Shown: in pieces, positions 43,918-52,433 of the stretch | How the letters are laid out: each line of letters starts with the position of its first letter | Numbering within the stretch: the first letter of the stretch is position 1 | Assembly: GCA_963921345.3 (NCBI GenBank) | Contig: CAWUFE020000007.1 | Coordinates: 3,100,001-3,164,000 of the forward strand | Direction: 5' to 3' | Length of the DNA: 64,000 bases | DNA from: Hoeflea_A sp963921345 | Lineage (GTDB): Bacteria; Pseudomonadota; Alphaproteobacteria; Rhizobiales; Rhizobiaceae | Position numbers and translations under genes: made by a program | The notes under the pieces: generated by a model | Databases searched by the model: none | Told to the model about the DNA's origin: nothing | The model's input: only the letters and a program-made list of their open reading frames with translations

Positions 43918-44774
43918 CCGATCAAGACCAAGACACCACACAAACCCTCGGCGAGGTCGCCAGCACGGTCGTTGCGTCGTCGCTGAACGCGCTGATCGAG
44001 CGGGCGGCACTTGACGCATCAACCCCGATGGAAAAGCTGGAAAGCCTGATCAAGTTGGCGCAGCAGCGCGAGGAAAAGGCAGCCAAGATCGCGTTCGCTA
44101 CCGCACTCAGTGCAGCACGGGGCGAACTGCCGCCGATCCTCAAGAACGCCGAAGTCGATTTCGACAACAAGAACTCCAAAGGCAAGACACAATACAAGTA
44201 CGAAACGCTGGCGGGTATCGCCAGGGAAGTTGACCCCATCCTTTCCAGGCACGGCCTGTCGTACCGGTTCTGCACCAGGCAGGCCGATGGCCGCGTGCAG
44301 GTGTCCTGCATTCTGGCCCACTCGTCCGGTTATGAGGAATCCACGTCGCTGGCCGCCGGCATGGACAATTCCGGCAACAAGAACGGCTTTCAGGCGCTCG
44401 GCAGCGCCGTCACCTACCTCGAGCGCTACACGCTCAAGGCCGCACTGGGCATCTCTGTCGAAAAGGACGATGACGGCCAGGCCGCCGGGAGGGCGGCGGG
44501 AAAACCCGCCGGAGCCGAAACGAAACAGGGTCAGACCAGGCAGAGCAGACAGACCAGCCAGAAAGCGCCGGAATCAAAGCCGGTGGACAACGAATTCACC
44601 CAGGCGCTCGCCGCCGCCAAGACCCCCGATGACATCAACGCCTTGCTCGGGAAGGCAAAGGAAGGCGGCAAGGACATGTCCAAGGCGCTTGTCGCAAGGG
44701 CCAGGGAAATGGGCCTCGCGTTCGACAGGAAAGAACACAAGTACATCATCGAAGGAGATCTGCAGGATGCATGA
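43914..44774 (+). CDS. erf: ERF-family single-strand annealing recombinase
   Basis: This 286-aa protein matches ERF: KIAFATALSAARGELPPILK, then the family core YKYETLAGIAREVDPILSRH and GNKNGFQALGSAVTYLERYT. ERF proteins form rings that anneal complementary strands during phage recombination. A short palindromic repeat encodes AAGRAAGKPAGA (about residues 190-200) in the linker between core and C-terminal part. It overlaps the exonuclease gene by 8 bases; the pair should act together. Confidence 0.88.
   Translation: MTDQDQDTTQTLGEVASTVVASSLNALIERAALDASTPMEKLESLIKLAQQREEKAAKIAFATALSAARGELPPILKNAEVDFDNKNSKGKTQYKYETLAGIAREVDPILSRHGLSYRFCTRQADGRVQVSCILAHSSGYEESTSLAAGMDNSGNKNGFQALGSAVTYLERYTLKAALGISVEKDDDGQAAGRAAGKPAGAETKQGQTRQSRQTSQKAPESKPVDNEFTQALAAAKTPDDINALLGKAKEGGKDMSKALVARAREMGLAFDRKEHKYIIEGDLQDA
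44486..44516. repeat. GC-rich coding palindromic repeat, short copy in erf
   Basis: A single hairpin module, GGCGGGAAAACCCGCC with flanking CGGAGCC, lies in frame in the linker of ERF. Confidence 0.7.
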
Positions 44775-45549
44775 CGAAGCCATCATGGAGGCAAGCGAAG
44801 CGCCGCCGTGCCCGGAAGGCGGCAAAGCCGCCGTGGAGAAACCAACCGCCAAGAAAGCCGATCCGGTAGAGCGCGGCTGGTCGATCGCCACATACGTCTA
44901 TTTCGATCTGGAAACCATTCCGACGCAGGACGATGCCTATCGCGACCGGATCGCCGAGACCATCACGCCGCCCGGCAACATCAAGAAGCCGGAAAGCATC
45001 GATGCCTGGCTGATCGAAAACCGTGACGCTGCTGCGAAGGAGAAGATCGACAAGACCAGTTTCGACGGCGGCAGAGGTCATGTCTGCACCATCGCATGGG
45101 CGAAAAATGGCGCAGACATCCACGCCGAACACGCCGAGCGGGTTGAGGACGAAGAAGAGGTTATCCGCGCCTTCTTCGAAGCTCTCGATCCGTTTCATTC
45201 GCAGGTTCTGACCGGCCACAATATCACCGGCTTCGATGTTCCGTTCCTGCTGAAGCGCGCCGTCAAGCTCGGGATCCCGCTGCCAGCGCCGACAACCCTG
45301 CCGCGCGATCCGAAGCCGTGGGACAAGACCGTCTTCGACACCATGACCGCATGGGCCGGCGCACGAGATAGCATCAAGATGAACGATCTGTGCGAAATCC
45401 TGAGCATTCCCGGCAAGGATGGCATGGATGGCTCAATGGTGGCACAGGCGTGGGCCGATGGCCGCCATGAGGAAATCAGGCGCTATTGTTGCGACGACGT
45501 GGAGCGCACACGCGAAATTCACAAGCGGTTTCTGGCGGCCGGGTTCTGA
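44767..45549 (+). CDS. PolB-like 3'-5' exonuclease
   Basis: This 260-aa protein has the DnaQ/PolB exonuclease motifs: ExoI YFDLETIP (Asp47, Glu49), ExoII GHNITGFDVPFL and ExoIII RYCCDDVERT. It probably degrades strands to feed the ERF annealase. Residues about 9-22 (ASEAPPCPEGGKAA) come from a GC-rich palindromic repeat at the N-terminus and are not part of the fold. Confidence 0.85.
   Translation: MHDEAIMEASEAPPCPEGGKAAVEKPTAKKADPVERGWSIATYVYFDLETIPTQDDAYRDRIAETITPPGNIKKPESIDAWLIENRDAAAKEKIDKTSFDGGRGHVCTIAWAKNGADIHAEHAERVEDEEEVIRAFFEALDPFHSQVLTGHNITGFDVPFLLKRAVKLGIPLPAPTTLPRDPKPWDKTVFDTMTAWAGARDSIKMNDLCEILSIPGKDGMDGSMVAQAWADGRHEEIRRYCCDDVERTREIHKRFLAAGF
44789..44836. repeat. GC-rich coding palindromic repeat, copy in exonuclease gene
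   Basis: GGCAAGCGAAGCGCCGCCGT is followed by GGCGGCAAAGCCGCC. It encodes residues about 9-22 in frame. Confidence 0.82.
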
Positions 45550-46229
45550 TGACCCAGAATACCTCACACGCCGTCATGGCGCAGCGCTCCGAGCCAGCCG
45601 ATTCCCTCGACGACTTTCCGACGCCGCCGTGGGCGACGCGGGCGCTGAGATATCTCCTGCCTGCCGGGACAAGCTTCCAGCACTGCCTCGAGCCCTGTGC
45701 CAATCGCGGCTTCATGGTGCGTCCGTTGGAGGAAATGTTCCGCCGCGTGACGGCCTGTGACATCCACGACTATGGCAGCGGTTATCCGGTCAGGGACTTC
45801 CTGGCAGAGGAAGTCGAAAAGACCGACTGGATCATCATGAACCCGCCGTTCCGGCTGGCCGAGCAATTCGCGCTGTGGGCATTGCGTTCAGCGCCGTGGC
45901 GCGGCGTCGCGCTGCTGGCCAGAACGGCGTTCCTGGAAAGTGTCGGGCGGCACGAACGCCTGTTCTTCCCATACCCGCCGACCGTAATCGGGCAATTCAG
46001 CGAGCGCGTGCCGATGGTCAAGGGGCGATGCGATCCGAAAGCATCGACGGCGACGGCCTATTGCTGGATCGTGTGGATCAATGACGAGCCAAATGACCTC
46101 ACGGAATTCACCTGGATCCCGCCCTGCCGTGCCGAGTTGGAAAAACCGGGCGACTATGATCTTCCACGAGAGGCAAGCACCGCGACGCCGTGCCCGGAAG
46201 GCGGCAAAGCCGCCGGAGGCGTGACATGA
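45549..46229 (+). CDS. N6-adenine-type DNA methyltransferase-like protein
   Basis: This 226-aa protein has the catalytic motif DWIIMNPPF (NPPF 98-101) and an upstream LEPCANRGFM motif in the place of the SAM-binding DxFxGxG. It is small and lacks an obvious target recognition domain. It may modify phage DNA against restriction or act with GcrA-type regulation. The C-terminal 15 residues (REASTATPCPEGGKAAGG) come from a palindromic repeat. The start shares one base with the previous stop. Confidence 0.75.
   Translation: MTQNTSHAVMAQRSEPADSLDDFPTPPWATRALRYLLPAGTSFQHCLEPCANRGFMVRPLEEMFRRVTACDIHDYGSGYPVRDFLAEEVEKTDWIIMNPPFRLAEQFALWALRSAPWRGVALLARTAFLESVGRHERLFFPYPPTVIGQFSERVPMVKGRCDPKASTATAYCWIVWINDEPNDLTEFTWIPPCRAELEKPGDYDLPREASTATPCPEGGKAAGGVT
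46169..46224. repeat. GC-rich coding palindromic repeat, copy at methyltransferase C-terminus
   Basis: A diverged GAGGCAAGCACCGCGACGCC module is followed by GGCGGCAAAGCCGCC. It supplies the last codons of the gene. Confidence 0.8.
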
Positions 46230-46756
46230 CCGATTTCGGCCCGGCCATACGCATGCAGTGGGACGGCGAGTATCTCATCCCGACGGATGCCCGCTGGCAG
46301 GCCGCCGCCGATCGCCAGCTGGTCGTCGGCGAAACCTACATGATCCGCGAACATGCCGAACGCAGCCAGGAATCTCACAACCATTATTTTGCTTGCATCC
46401 ATCACGCCTGGCTGAACCTGCCGGAGACGCATGCGGGGCTGCCCTATAGCATATCAACGGAACACCTGCGCAAGTTCGCGCTGATCCGGTCCGGCTTCGC
46501 CGACACCCAGTCCTATGCCTGCACGTCCAGGGCCGAAGCAGAGCGCTGGGCAGCCAACATCCGGCCGCTGGACGAATTCAGCCTGGTGACCGTGCGGGAG
46601 TGCCTTGTGGTTCGCCAGACGGCAAAGAGCCAGTCAAGGCGCGCCATGGGCAAAGGCGTGTTCCAGGACAGCAAACAGGCCGTGCTCGAGTTCCTTGCTT
46701 CGCTGATCGGCGTTTCCGTCGAGCAACTGGCCGCGACCTCGAGGACAGCGGCATGA
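46226..46756 (+). CDS. Conserved phage protein in recombination cluster
   Basis: This 176-aa protein begins MTDFGPAIRMQWDGEYLIPT and carries SHNHYFACIHHAWLNLPET, a well-patterned segment of a family found beside recombination genes in phages. It starts in an ATGA overlap with the methyltransferase. A NinB/DUF1367-like role is possible, but I cannot confirm it. Confidence 0.6.
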   Translation: MTDFGPAIRMQWDGEYLIPTDARWQAAADRQLVVGETYMIREHAERSQESHNHYFACIHHAWLNLPETHAGLPYSISTEHLRKFALIRSGFADTQSYACTSRAEAERWAANIRPLDEFSLVTVRECLVVRQTAKSQSRRAMGKGVFQDSKQAVLEFLASLIGVSVEQLAATSRTAA

Positions 46757-46810
46757 ATTTCAGGAAGACCTCAACCTCGGAGACCACAAGCACCCCGGAA
46801 AGGATATGAA

Positions 46811-47155
46811 ATGACCACCGAAACCGTGGAACTGAAAGACTATGGATGGTGCATCGTCGAACTGATGGGACACCGCACCCGCGTCGGAAAATGCACCGAT
46901 GAGCAGGTTGCAGGCGGCCTGTTGCTGCGCATCGACATTCCCGTCCGCGGCACCGACGAGGATGGCAACGCTGACGAAGAATACACCACCGAGTATTACG
47001 GCTGCGCCGCGATCTACGGCATGCAGCCGGTAAGCGAGGATATGGCCCGTGATCAGCTCGGCACCCGCGACCGGCGGCCGGCGCGCCCGACGCAGTACCG
47101 GCCTCAGAGCCAGCTTGAGGACTTCTCCGATCTCGACGACGAGCAGCCGTTTTGA
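46811..47155 (+). CDS. Hypothetical acidic phage protein
   Basis: This 114-aa protein (MTTETVELKDYGWCIVELMG ...) is beta-rich with an acidic disordered tail (DFSDLDDEQPF). A small 18-codon frame at 46753-46809 overlaps the previous stop and precedes it. This type is common in rhizobial phages; function unknown. Confidence 0.62.
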   Translation: MTTETVELKDYGWCIVELMGHRTRVGKCTDEQVAGGLLLRIDIPVRGTDEDGNADEEYTTEYYGCAAIYGMQPVSEDMARDQLGTRDRRPARPTQYRPQSQLEDFSDLDDEQPF

Positions 47156-47200
47156 TGTTGCCAACGTCTGCTTCTAAATCCTGAGCGAGGGAGCCTGATC

Positions 47201-47935
47201 ATTACCGACCGACCGATCCTCTTCTCCGGCCCCATGGTGCGTGCGCTTCTGGCGGGCAAAAAGACCAACACCCGGCGCGTGGCGAATCCCCAGCCGGACA
47301 CCGTCATCATGCGCAATGGCAAACGTCTGCCGCAAACGTTGCTTCACGTCGAGGGCGAAGCGGTTCCGCGCGTTGCGCATGGCAACGTCCTGACGGAACA
47401 ACGAGCACCCTGCGCGCCCGGCGACCGCCTGTGGGTCCGTGAGGCGCATCAGATGGCCAACTCGGACGGTGGGCCGGTCATCTGCTACCGGGCCGACAAT
47501 CACCGCTGGCAGCCGCCGTTTACCGGTCCGGACTATGGCGCTGGCCCCAGCTTCGATTACGACAAGTATCCGGGCGAATACAGCATCTGGGCGGCCGATC
47601 TTGAGAACCAGGACCATCCATGGCGGCCGTCCATCTACATGCCGCACTGGTGCAGCAGGATCACCTGCATCGTCACTGACGTGCGCATAGAACGCCTTCA
47701 GGACATCACCGACGACGGTGCCCTCCGTGAAGGCGTTTCGGTCGCTGTGCCTGCACGTGCGGGCCAGGACATCGACATTGATGGCCAGTATTGGCCAGGC
47801 GGACCGCGCCGCATGTTCATGGAACTCTGGAACGGCCTGAACGCCAAGCGCGGTTACGGCTGGGACATCAACCCCTGGGTGTTCGTGATCGTCTTCGAGA
47901 CTGTCCTGAAAAACATCGACCGGTTGGAGGCCTAA
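47201..47935 (+). CDS. Phage protein with probable ATT start (ASCH-like region)
   Basis: The protein is 234-245 aa. The first ATG (47234) has no ribosome site, but an in-frame ATT at 47201 follows GAGGGAGC at ideal spacing and restores an N-terminus (TDRPILFSGPMVRALLAG) that looks complete. The body has the WVREAH motif and a C-terminal NPWVFVIVFE strand, seen in ASCH-like phage proteins that may bind RNA. No other usable start lies between the previous in-frame stop (47153) and 47201 except CTG 47195. Confidence 0.65.
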   Translation: MTDRPILFSGPMVRALLAGKKTNTRRVANPQPDTVIMRNGKRLPQTLLHVEGEAVPRVAHGNVLTEQRAPCAPGDRLWVREAHQMANSDGGPVICYRADNHRWQPPFTGPDYGAGPSFDYDKYPGEYSIWAADLENQDHPWRPSIYMPHWCSRITCIVTDVRIERLQDITDDGALREGVSVAVPARAGQDIDIDGQYWPGGPRRMFMELWNGLNAKRGYGWDINPWVFVIVFETVLKNIDRLEA

Positions 47936-47937
47936 CC

Positions 47938-48720
47938 GTGGCGGATAATTCCAGCATCGAATGGACTGACGCGACGTGGAATCCTGTCACCGGCTGTTCG
48001 CTCGCCTCGCCCGGCTGCATCAACTGCTACGCCATGCGGCTCGCCGGCACCCGCCTGCGCAATCAACCGTCACGCCGCGGCCTGACAGTCGACACAAAAA
48101 CCGGCCCCGTCTGGACCGGCGAGATCCGCTTTAACGAACAATGGCTATACCAGCCGCGGCGCTGGCGCCGGCCGCGCCGAATCTTCGTCTGCGCCCATGG
48201 CGACCTGTTCGCCGAGGGCGTCACCGATCTCATGATCGACCGGGTGCTTGCCGTCATGTCGAAGTGTCCGCACCACATCTTCCAGGTGCTGACAAAGCGA
48301 CCGGCGCGCATGGACGATTATCTCGGCGATCCGGGCCTGTGGCCGCTGCCGAACGTTTGGCTAGGCACGTCGATCGAAGACCAGCGGCGCGCCGACGAAC
48401 GCCGGCCGCCTATGCGCCGCCTGGCCGATGCAGGATGGCTCACCTGGGTCTCCTACGAACCGGCGCTTGGTCCTGTTGACTGGTCCGGCTGGGAGTTCCT
48501 CAGCTGGCTTGTTGCCGGCGGCGAGAGCGGGCCACGCGCCCGCCACGAGGATCACGCCTGGTATCGAGCGACCCTTGAATGGTGCCGCCAGACCGACGGC
48601 GCGTTCTTCATGAAGCAGCTCCAGGCACCCAACAAGCCGGGCAAGGTCTGGACCCTCAAAGAGTCCTTCCCGGACGATCTGCAGGTGCAGGAATACCCAA
48701 CGGAGGCATTCAATGGCTGA
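47938..48720 (+). CDS. DUF5131 / phage Gp37-Gp68 family protein
   Basis: This 260-aa protein starts at GTG 47938, two bases after the previous stop. It has the family's N-terminus SSIEWTDATWNPVTGCSLAS, the Cys motif CINCYAMR, and later VLTKRPARM and GGESGPRAR. The fold resembles a radical-SAM-like barrel, and family members are widespread in phages. The substrate is unknown. Confidence 0.85.
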   Translation: MADNSSIEWTDATWNPVTGCSLASPGCINCYAMRLAGTRLRNQPSRRGLTVDTKTGPVWTGEIRFNEQWLYQPRRWRRPRRIFVCAHGDLFAEGVTDLMIDRVLAVMSKCPHHIFQVLTKRPARMDDYLGDPGLWPLPNVWLGTSIEDQRRADERRPPMRRLADAGWLTWVSYEPALGPVDWSGWEFLSWLVAGGESGPRARHEDHAWYRATLEWCRQTDGAFFMKQLQAPNKPGKVWTLKESFPDDLQVQEYPTEAFNG

Positions 48721-48964
48721 GGCAATCGAATTCAGCGGCATGTCCGAAGAAGCCAGAAAGAAAGTCCTCGACGTGCGCGATGCGGTGTTCGAGGCCGCCG
48801 ACGGCAAGGCACTGGATGTGGTCATGCTGGGCACTCTGATGGCTCAGGGCAAGATAATCGCATCGGTGGTGCGCGATCCTGATCAGGCGCGGAAAATGGT
48901 CGATGGCTACCACGCCATCTTGCGAGCGGCCATGGACGCATACTGCAAAGAGTTCTCACACTAA
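48713..48964 (+). CDS. Hypothetical small helical protein
   Basis: This 83-aa protein (MAEAIEFSGMSEEARKKVL ...) is helical and overlaps the DUF5131 gene by 8 bases, so it is coupled to it. No known family. Confidence 0.6.
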   Translation: MAEAIEFSGMSEEARKKVLDVRDAVFEAADGKALDVVMLGTLMAQGKIIASVVRDPDQARKMVDGYHAILRAAMDAYCKEFSH

Positions 48965-48987
48965 CCGCAGACAAGGAGCGAAAGGTG

Positions 48988-49200
48988 TTACAGCAGGTCC
49001 TTGATGAGTGGCAGAACGGTCGCCGCGATCACCAGCGCCAGCATCCACTTGATCACGGTCAGGTCCCGCTCCAGACGCGCGATATCGGCCTTGGTCGCAA
49101 GGGTGTCTTCCGACATGGCCGTAGCGGCTGCCTTGGCTTTGTCCTCAGGCGCGCCTGCGGCAATCAGTGCGTCGTACATTTCGGCGTTCATGATGCTCAT
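48988..49200 (-). CDS. Small coiled-coil membrane protein (DUF1640-like)
   Basis: This 70-aa protein has a helical N-terminus (MSIMNAEMYDALIAAGAPED), heptads in DIARLERDLT and a C-terminal transmembrane helix (WMLALVIAATVLPLI). The layout matches short DUF1640-type coiled-coil/membrane proteins frequent in alphaproteobacterial phages. It lies convergent to the rightward operon. Confidence 0.62.
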   Translation of the reverse strand: MSIMNAEMYDALIAAGAPEDKAKAAATAMSEDTLATKADIARLERDLTVIKWMLALVIAATVLPLIKDLL

Positions 49201-49491
49201 GAGCACGATATAGACACTCCGCACCGAAACGGCAATGATTTGACAAACGCGCCCACGGCGGGCATGGTGACCGTGCAGATCGGCCAAATCCGGTCTGTCG
49301 GGATTGCAGTCCCGTTCGTCACGAGGCGCTCCGAACCGCGCCGTCATGCGCGGTTTTCTTATGGTCGGATGCGCAGGAGCACCCTCGGGTGCGCCGTTCC
49401 TCGTGGCGGTAACTGCAATCCTGCGTCATCCGGCCACCCGGTGATTGCAGTCTCCAGTGGTCGGGAAAACCCGAACACGAGGAGGCCAGCC
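49201..49491. promoter_or_regulatory. Control segment before the 49.5-52 kb genes
   Basis: It contains the terminator below, a hairpin GCACCCTCGGGTGC (about 49379-49393), and a longer dyad in which ACTGCAATC (about 49411) faces GATTGCAGT (about 49442), with CCGG boxes inside. The 9-mer ATTGCAGTC also occurs near 49301. This suggests a repeated operator or a structured leader that separates the Rha/xis/int module from the upstream operon. Confidence 0.45.
49335..49360 (+). terminator. Rho-independent terminator
   Basis: A 7-bp GC stem, ACCGCGC (49335-49341) with GCGCGGT (49348-49354), is followed by TTTCTT. It should end transcripts of the rightward operon. Confidence 0.65.
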
Positions 49492-49890
49492 ATGGCACCC
49501 CATCCCCATACCCCTTTGGCAGATCAATTGGTCGCGATTGCAAACGCCCTGCGCCCGGCAACGCGTCCGACGAAACTGGACCGCCTTATCCGCGACTATG
49601 AAATAGTCCGGGCGAAATGCGAGTCGTTCGAAAAGGTCATCGCGTCCGTTCCACCCACGGAAGCCGAGGAGCTTGAAGCCACCTATGACCAGCGCGTCGC
49701 CGCTCTTTATGAGGCCAAGGACGCCATTGCGACATATCCGGCAACGACGCGGGAAGAGGTGCGGATCAAGGCGGACTTCCTCCTCGATCACTGCCGCCGC
49801 AATGCGGAGTTGGAAGCCTTGTTGCCGGTGATTTTGGAATTGCTGGTCCTGGGCCATGCGGCCCCGGAAAGCGAACGGCATTCAGGATAA
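49492..49890 (+). CDS. Hypothetical helical protein
   Basis: This 132-aa protein (MAPHPHTPLADQLVAIANAL ...) is helical with a coiled-coil middle (YEIVRAKCESFEKVIASVPP). The ribosome site GAGGAGG is strong. It lies 23 bases before the Rha-like gene. Function unknown. Confidence 0.62.
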   Translation: MAPHPHTPLADQLVAIANALRPATRPTKLDRLIRDYEIVRAKCESFEKVIASVPPTEAEELEATYDQRVAALYEAKDAIATYPATTREEVRIKADFLLDHCRRNAELEALLPVILELLVLGHAAPESERHSG

Positions 49891-49913
49891 AACCCAACCA
49901 AAGGAGACCGATC

Positions 49914-50621
49914 ATGACAACAGAACTCGCACGGACGCAATCCGTCCTTATCTCACCCGACCTGAAAACCACATCGCTGATCGTCGCAGAGGCGTTTGGA
50001 AAGCGACATGACGATGTTCTCAAGCGCATCGAAACCCTTGAAATGGCGGCGGAATATCATGCCCGCAATTTTGCGGAGATGATCCGCGAAATCAAAATCG
50101 GCAAAGGCGCGACCCGCCGGTCGAAGTACTACGAGATGAGCCGCGACGGTTTCACTCTGCTCGTCATGGGCTTCAGCGGCAGGAAAGCCATGGAGTGGAA
50201 GGTCAAGTTCCTCGAAGCCTTCAACGCCATGGAAGCGGAACTCAACAAGCGCCCGGTCGTAATCACCGACGCGCAGGCGCGGGCCATTCAGGACGCCATC
50301 AAACTGCGCATCTTGATGACCGGTGAGAAGCCGGGCGATCTCTACGAAATGCTCAAATCCAGCTTCCAGGTTCCCAAGTATCGCCGGATCAGGCGCGAGG
50401 ACTTTGCGAAGGCCCTTGAGATCATCGAAACGCGCCCGGTCATGACGGCGTGCGCCGGCCGGCCGGCTGTTACGGCAGGTTTCACGGAAACAGACGTGAA
50501 GCACTTGGTGAAGGGCGCGATCGGGGCCGGACTGGAGATTGACCAAATCAATGTCGATCATGAAGGCAGGATCGCTCTGGTGACAAAACAACCCACACGG
50601 GACCCAAAGAGCATCCAGTGA
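49914..50621 (+). CDS. Rha-family phage regulatory protein
   Basis: This 235-aa protein matches Phage_pRha: VAEAFGKRHDDVLKRIETLE, then YEMSRDGFTLLVMGFSGRKA and MEWKVKFLEAFNAME. The C-terminal 120 residues form a second domain (VITDAQARAIQDAIKLR). Rha-like proteins interfere with host factors or act as antirepressors. Since the repressor lacks a cleavage domain, this is a candidate antirepressor. Confidence 0.85.
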   Translation: MTTELARTQSVLISPDLKTTSLIVAEAFGKRHDDVLKRIETLEMAAEYHARNFAEMIREIKIGKGATRRSKYYEMSRDGFTLLVMGFSGRKAMEWKVKFLEAFNAMEAELNKRPVVITDAQARAIQDAIKLRILMTGEKPGDLYEMLKSSFQVPKYRRIRREDFAKALEIIETRPVMTACAGRPAVTAGFTETDVKHLVKGAIGAGLEIDQINVDHEGRIALVTKQPTRDPKSIQ

Positions 50622-50709
50622 CCTGCGAACGTCATCACCGCGCCGGCCGCGCGTGACTGCGGCCGCGCGCGGATTTCGAAGTGTGGTTTGGGCAGCAAAG
50701 GGTGATCTG

Positions 50710-51102
50710 ATGAGTATCAAGCCGTCCATTCTGGAGCACGGCAAGACGCCGGCGCAATGGGTTGAGGTTTTCGCCGATCGCGGCATTGAGATTTCGGCCA
50801 GGACCCTCACCCAAACGGCGCGCAAGCTCGGCGCTTGTCATCGCCTCGGCAATGCCATGATAATCATGCCGGAGCACATCGACCGGATCTTTCAGGAGCC
50901 AGTGCAATGCCTCTCACCCTCTACCCCCGAGCCGGCCACTGGTGGATCAGGGGGCGGATCGACCGGATACCGGCCGGTCGATACTACCGGCAAAGCCTTG
51001 GAGCACCTGTCGAAGTGCCGGAAACCGAAGCGCGGCAGATCCTCGCCAACTTCGAAGCGAAAGAAATCAAACGTCATCTCATTGGGGAGTCGGCAAACCT
51101 AA
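50710..51102 (+). CDS. Probable excisionase / HTH protein overlapping the integrase
   Basis: Residues about 1-65 (MSIKPSILEHGKTPAQWVEV, then ISARTLTQTARKLGACHRLG) form an HTH like small excisionase-type proteins, ending with MIIMPEHIDRIFQ. The frame then continues for a further 65 residues out of phase inside the integrase gene, an overlap of 196 bases. The tail is Gly/Ser/Lys-rich and probably incidental. Confidence 0.6.
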   Translation: MSIKPSILEHGKTPAQWVEVFADRGIEISARTLTQTARKLGACHRLGNAMIIMPEHIDRIFQEPVQCLSPSTPEPATGGSGGGSTGYRPVDTTGKALEHLSKCRKPKRGRSSPTSKRKKSNVISLGSRQT

Positions 51103-51974
51103 CGTTTGGCGAGGCGGTGCTGTTGTACGACGCACCACCTGCCGATGCAGGGTATCTTGCGCTGATTGTGCCGGTGCTATCCGAGACCTTTGTTGGGACT
51201 ATCACTCCAGTGCAGGTCAAGAAGCTGGCGCGCGATCTATACCCACATGCATCGACTGACACATGGCAGCGTCAGGTGCTGACACCGGTTCGGTCGGTGA
51301 TAAACAACGCGCATGCACTTGGTAAGGGGCCACCAATCCGGATTGCTGGGTTTACCAAGGCCGAGCGGATCAAGCAGGATCAGGCCCGCGGCAAACGCAG
51401 CCGCGCACAAAAGACACCGGGTTCTTGGGTCTGGATCGATGCGTTCGCGGCGAAGGCCCCTGCTCGGCTGGCGGCGCTGGCCAGATTCATGTTCACCACA
51501 GGCGCACGCATCGGCCAAGCTGTTCTGATCAACGACACGACTGACCTTGACCTTCAAAACGGCCGAGTGCTGTTACCGGCGGCAAAAGGTCATGAGGCGC
51601 AATGGATCGATCTCATACCCGAAGTCGTTGCGGACCTGGCGAACCTGACACCGCGTGGCGGCAGGCTGTTTGGGTATCAACACCGGTGGGGCGTTTACAA
51701 GGGGTGGCGCAAGGTCTGCAAGAGCGCCGGGATCGACTATATCGCGCCACACGCTGCCGGGCGGCACGGCTTCGGCACCGAACTGATCGTGCGCCATGGT
51801 ATTGACGCCGTCACTGTTGCCAGCGAGGGGCGGTGGGCAAACCCGAAGGTCCCGCTCGAAACCTACGCACACGCCGAGGATTCGACTGCCCGAGTACATG
51901 CCGTCTTTCGTACAAAACGCGTACAAGACGATGCGCGTTCACCTACCAAGCCACGGAAAAGAAAGGCGAAATAG
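50907..51974 (+). CDS. int: Tyrosine recombinase integrase
   Basis: This 355-aa integrase has the catalytic set Arg201 (TTGARIG), Lys227, His282-xx-Arg286 (HAAGRHGFG), Trp310 and nucleophile Tyr320 (LETYAHA). The N-terminal 60 residues (LYPRAGHWWIRGRIDR) form an arm-binding-like domain. The start follows GGAG at 50907. It ends 10 bases before the tRNA-Thr fragment, the usual arrangement for integration into a tRNA gene. Confidence 0.9.
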   Translation: MPLTLYPRAGHWWIRGRIDRIPAGRYYRQSLGAPVEVPETEARQILANFEAKEIKRHLIGESANLTFGEAVLLYDAPPADAGYLALIVPVLSETFVGTITPVQVKKLARDLYPHASTDTWQRQVLTPVRSVINNAHALGKGPPIRIAGFTKAERIKQDQARGKRSRAQKTPGSWVWIDAFAAKAPARLAALARFMFTTGARIGQAVLINDTTDLDLQNGRVLLPAAKGHEAQWIDLIPEVVADLANLTPRGGRLFGYQHRWGVYKGWRKVCKSAGIDYIAPHAAGRHGFGTELIVRHGIDAVTVASEGRWANPKVPLETYAHAEDSTARVHAVFRTKRVQDDARSPTKPRKRKAK

Positions 51975-51983
51975 CTTGGGAAG

Positions 51984-52034
51984 CCCGCCCTTGGTAAGGG
52001 AGAGGTCGAGAGTTCAAATCTCTCCGGCAGCACC
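51984..52034 (+). other. Prophage attachment site: 3' half of tRNA-Thr(GGT)
   Basis: The 51 bases run from the anticodon arm (CCCTTGGTAAGGG, anticodon GGT) through the T-arm (GAGAGTTCAAATCTCTC) to the acceptor GGCAGCACCA with genome-encoded CCA. No D-arm or 5' half lies upstream; phage DNA with the integrase gene is there instead. So this is an att site at the host side of the integrase, and the intact tRNA should be at the left end, outside the window. Confidence 0.82.
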
Positions 52035-52429
52035 AGTTTTCGGGGGATAATGCTCGTGATATCGGTGCTAACGGAACGACCCGACCGCGCGACATTTATC
52101 TTGCCGGTGCCGTCCACACCCAAAGCGCTGAAGAACTCACTATCGCCACAGGTGCGGTAACCGCGACGGGCGGCTTCCACACCATCGACACCGAGTCCGA
52201 CGCCGCGTCTGATGACCTCGACACAATCAATGGCGGCACCGATGGGCAGTTGCTTGTAATCCGAGCCGAGAGCAGTGCTCGCACCGTGGTGGCGAAGGAT
52301 GCCACCACCGGAAATCTCGTTCTGACCAGTGACTCCGCCATGGGTAGCATTCAAGACACCCTGACCCTCATGTGCAGCGGCGCTCTGTCTGCTTGGGTAG
52401 AACGTTCCCGCAGCGACAACGGGGCATAG
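52035..52429 (+). pseudogene. Truncated tail-fibre gene of another prophage
   Basis: The frame is open from the tRNA end with no start. It reads ...RDIGANGTTRPRDIYLAGAV, then LDTINGGTDGQLLVIRAES, AKDATTGNLVLTSDSA and ends WVERSRSDNGA. That is the repeated C-terminal domain of phage tail or side-fibre proteins. The missing 5' part suggests a remnant of an earlier prophage at the same tRNA. Confidence 0.7.
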
Positions 52430-52433
52430 TGGC

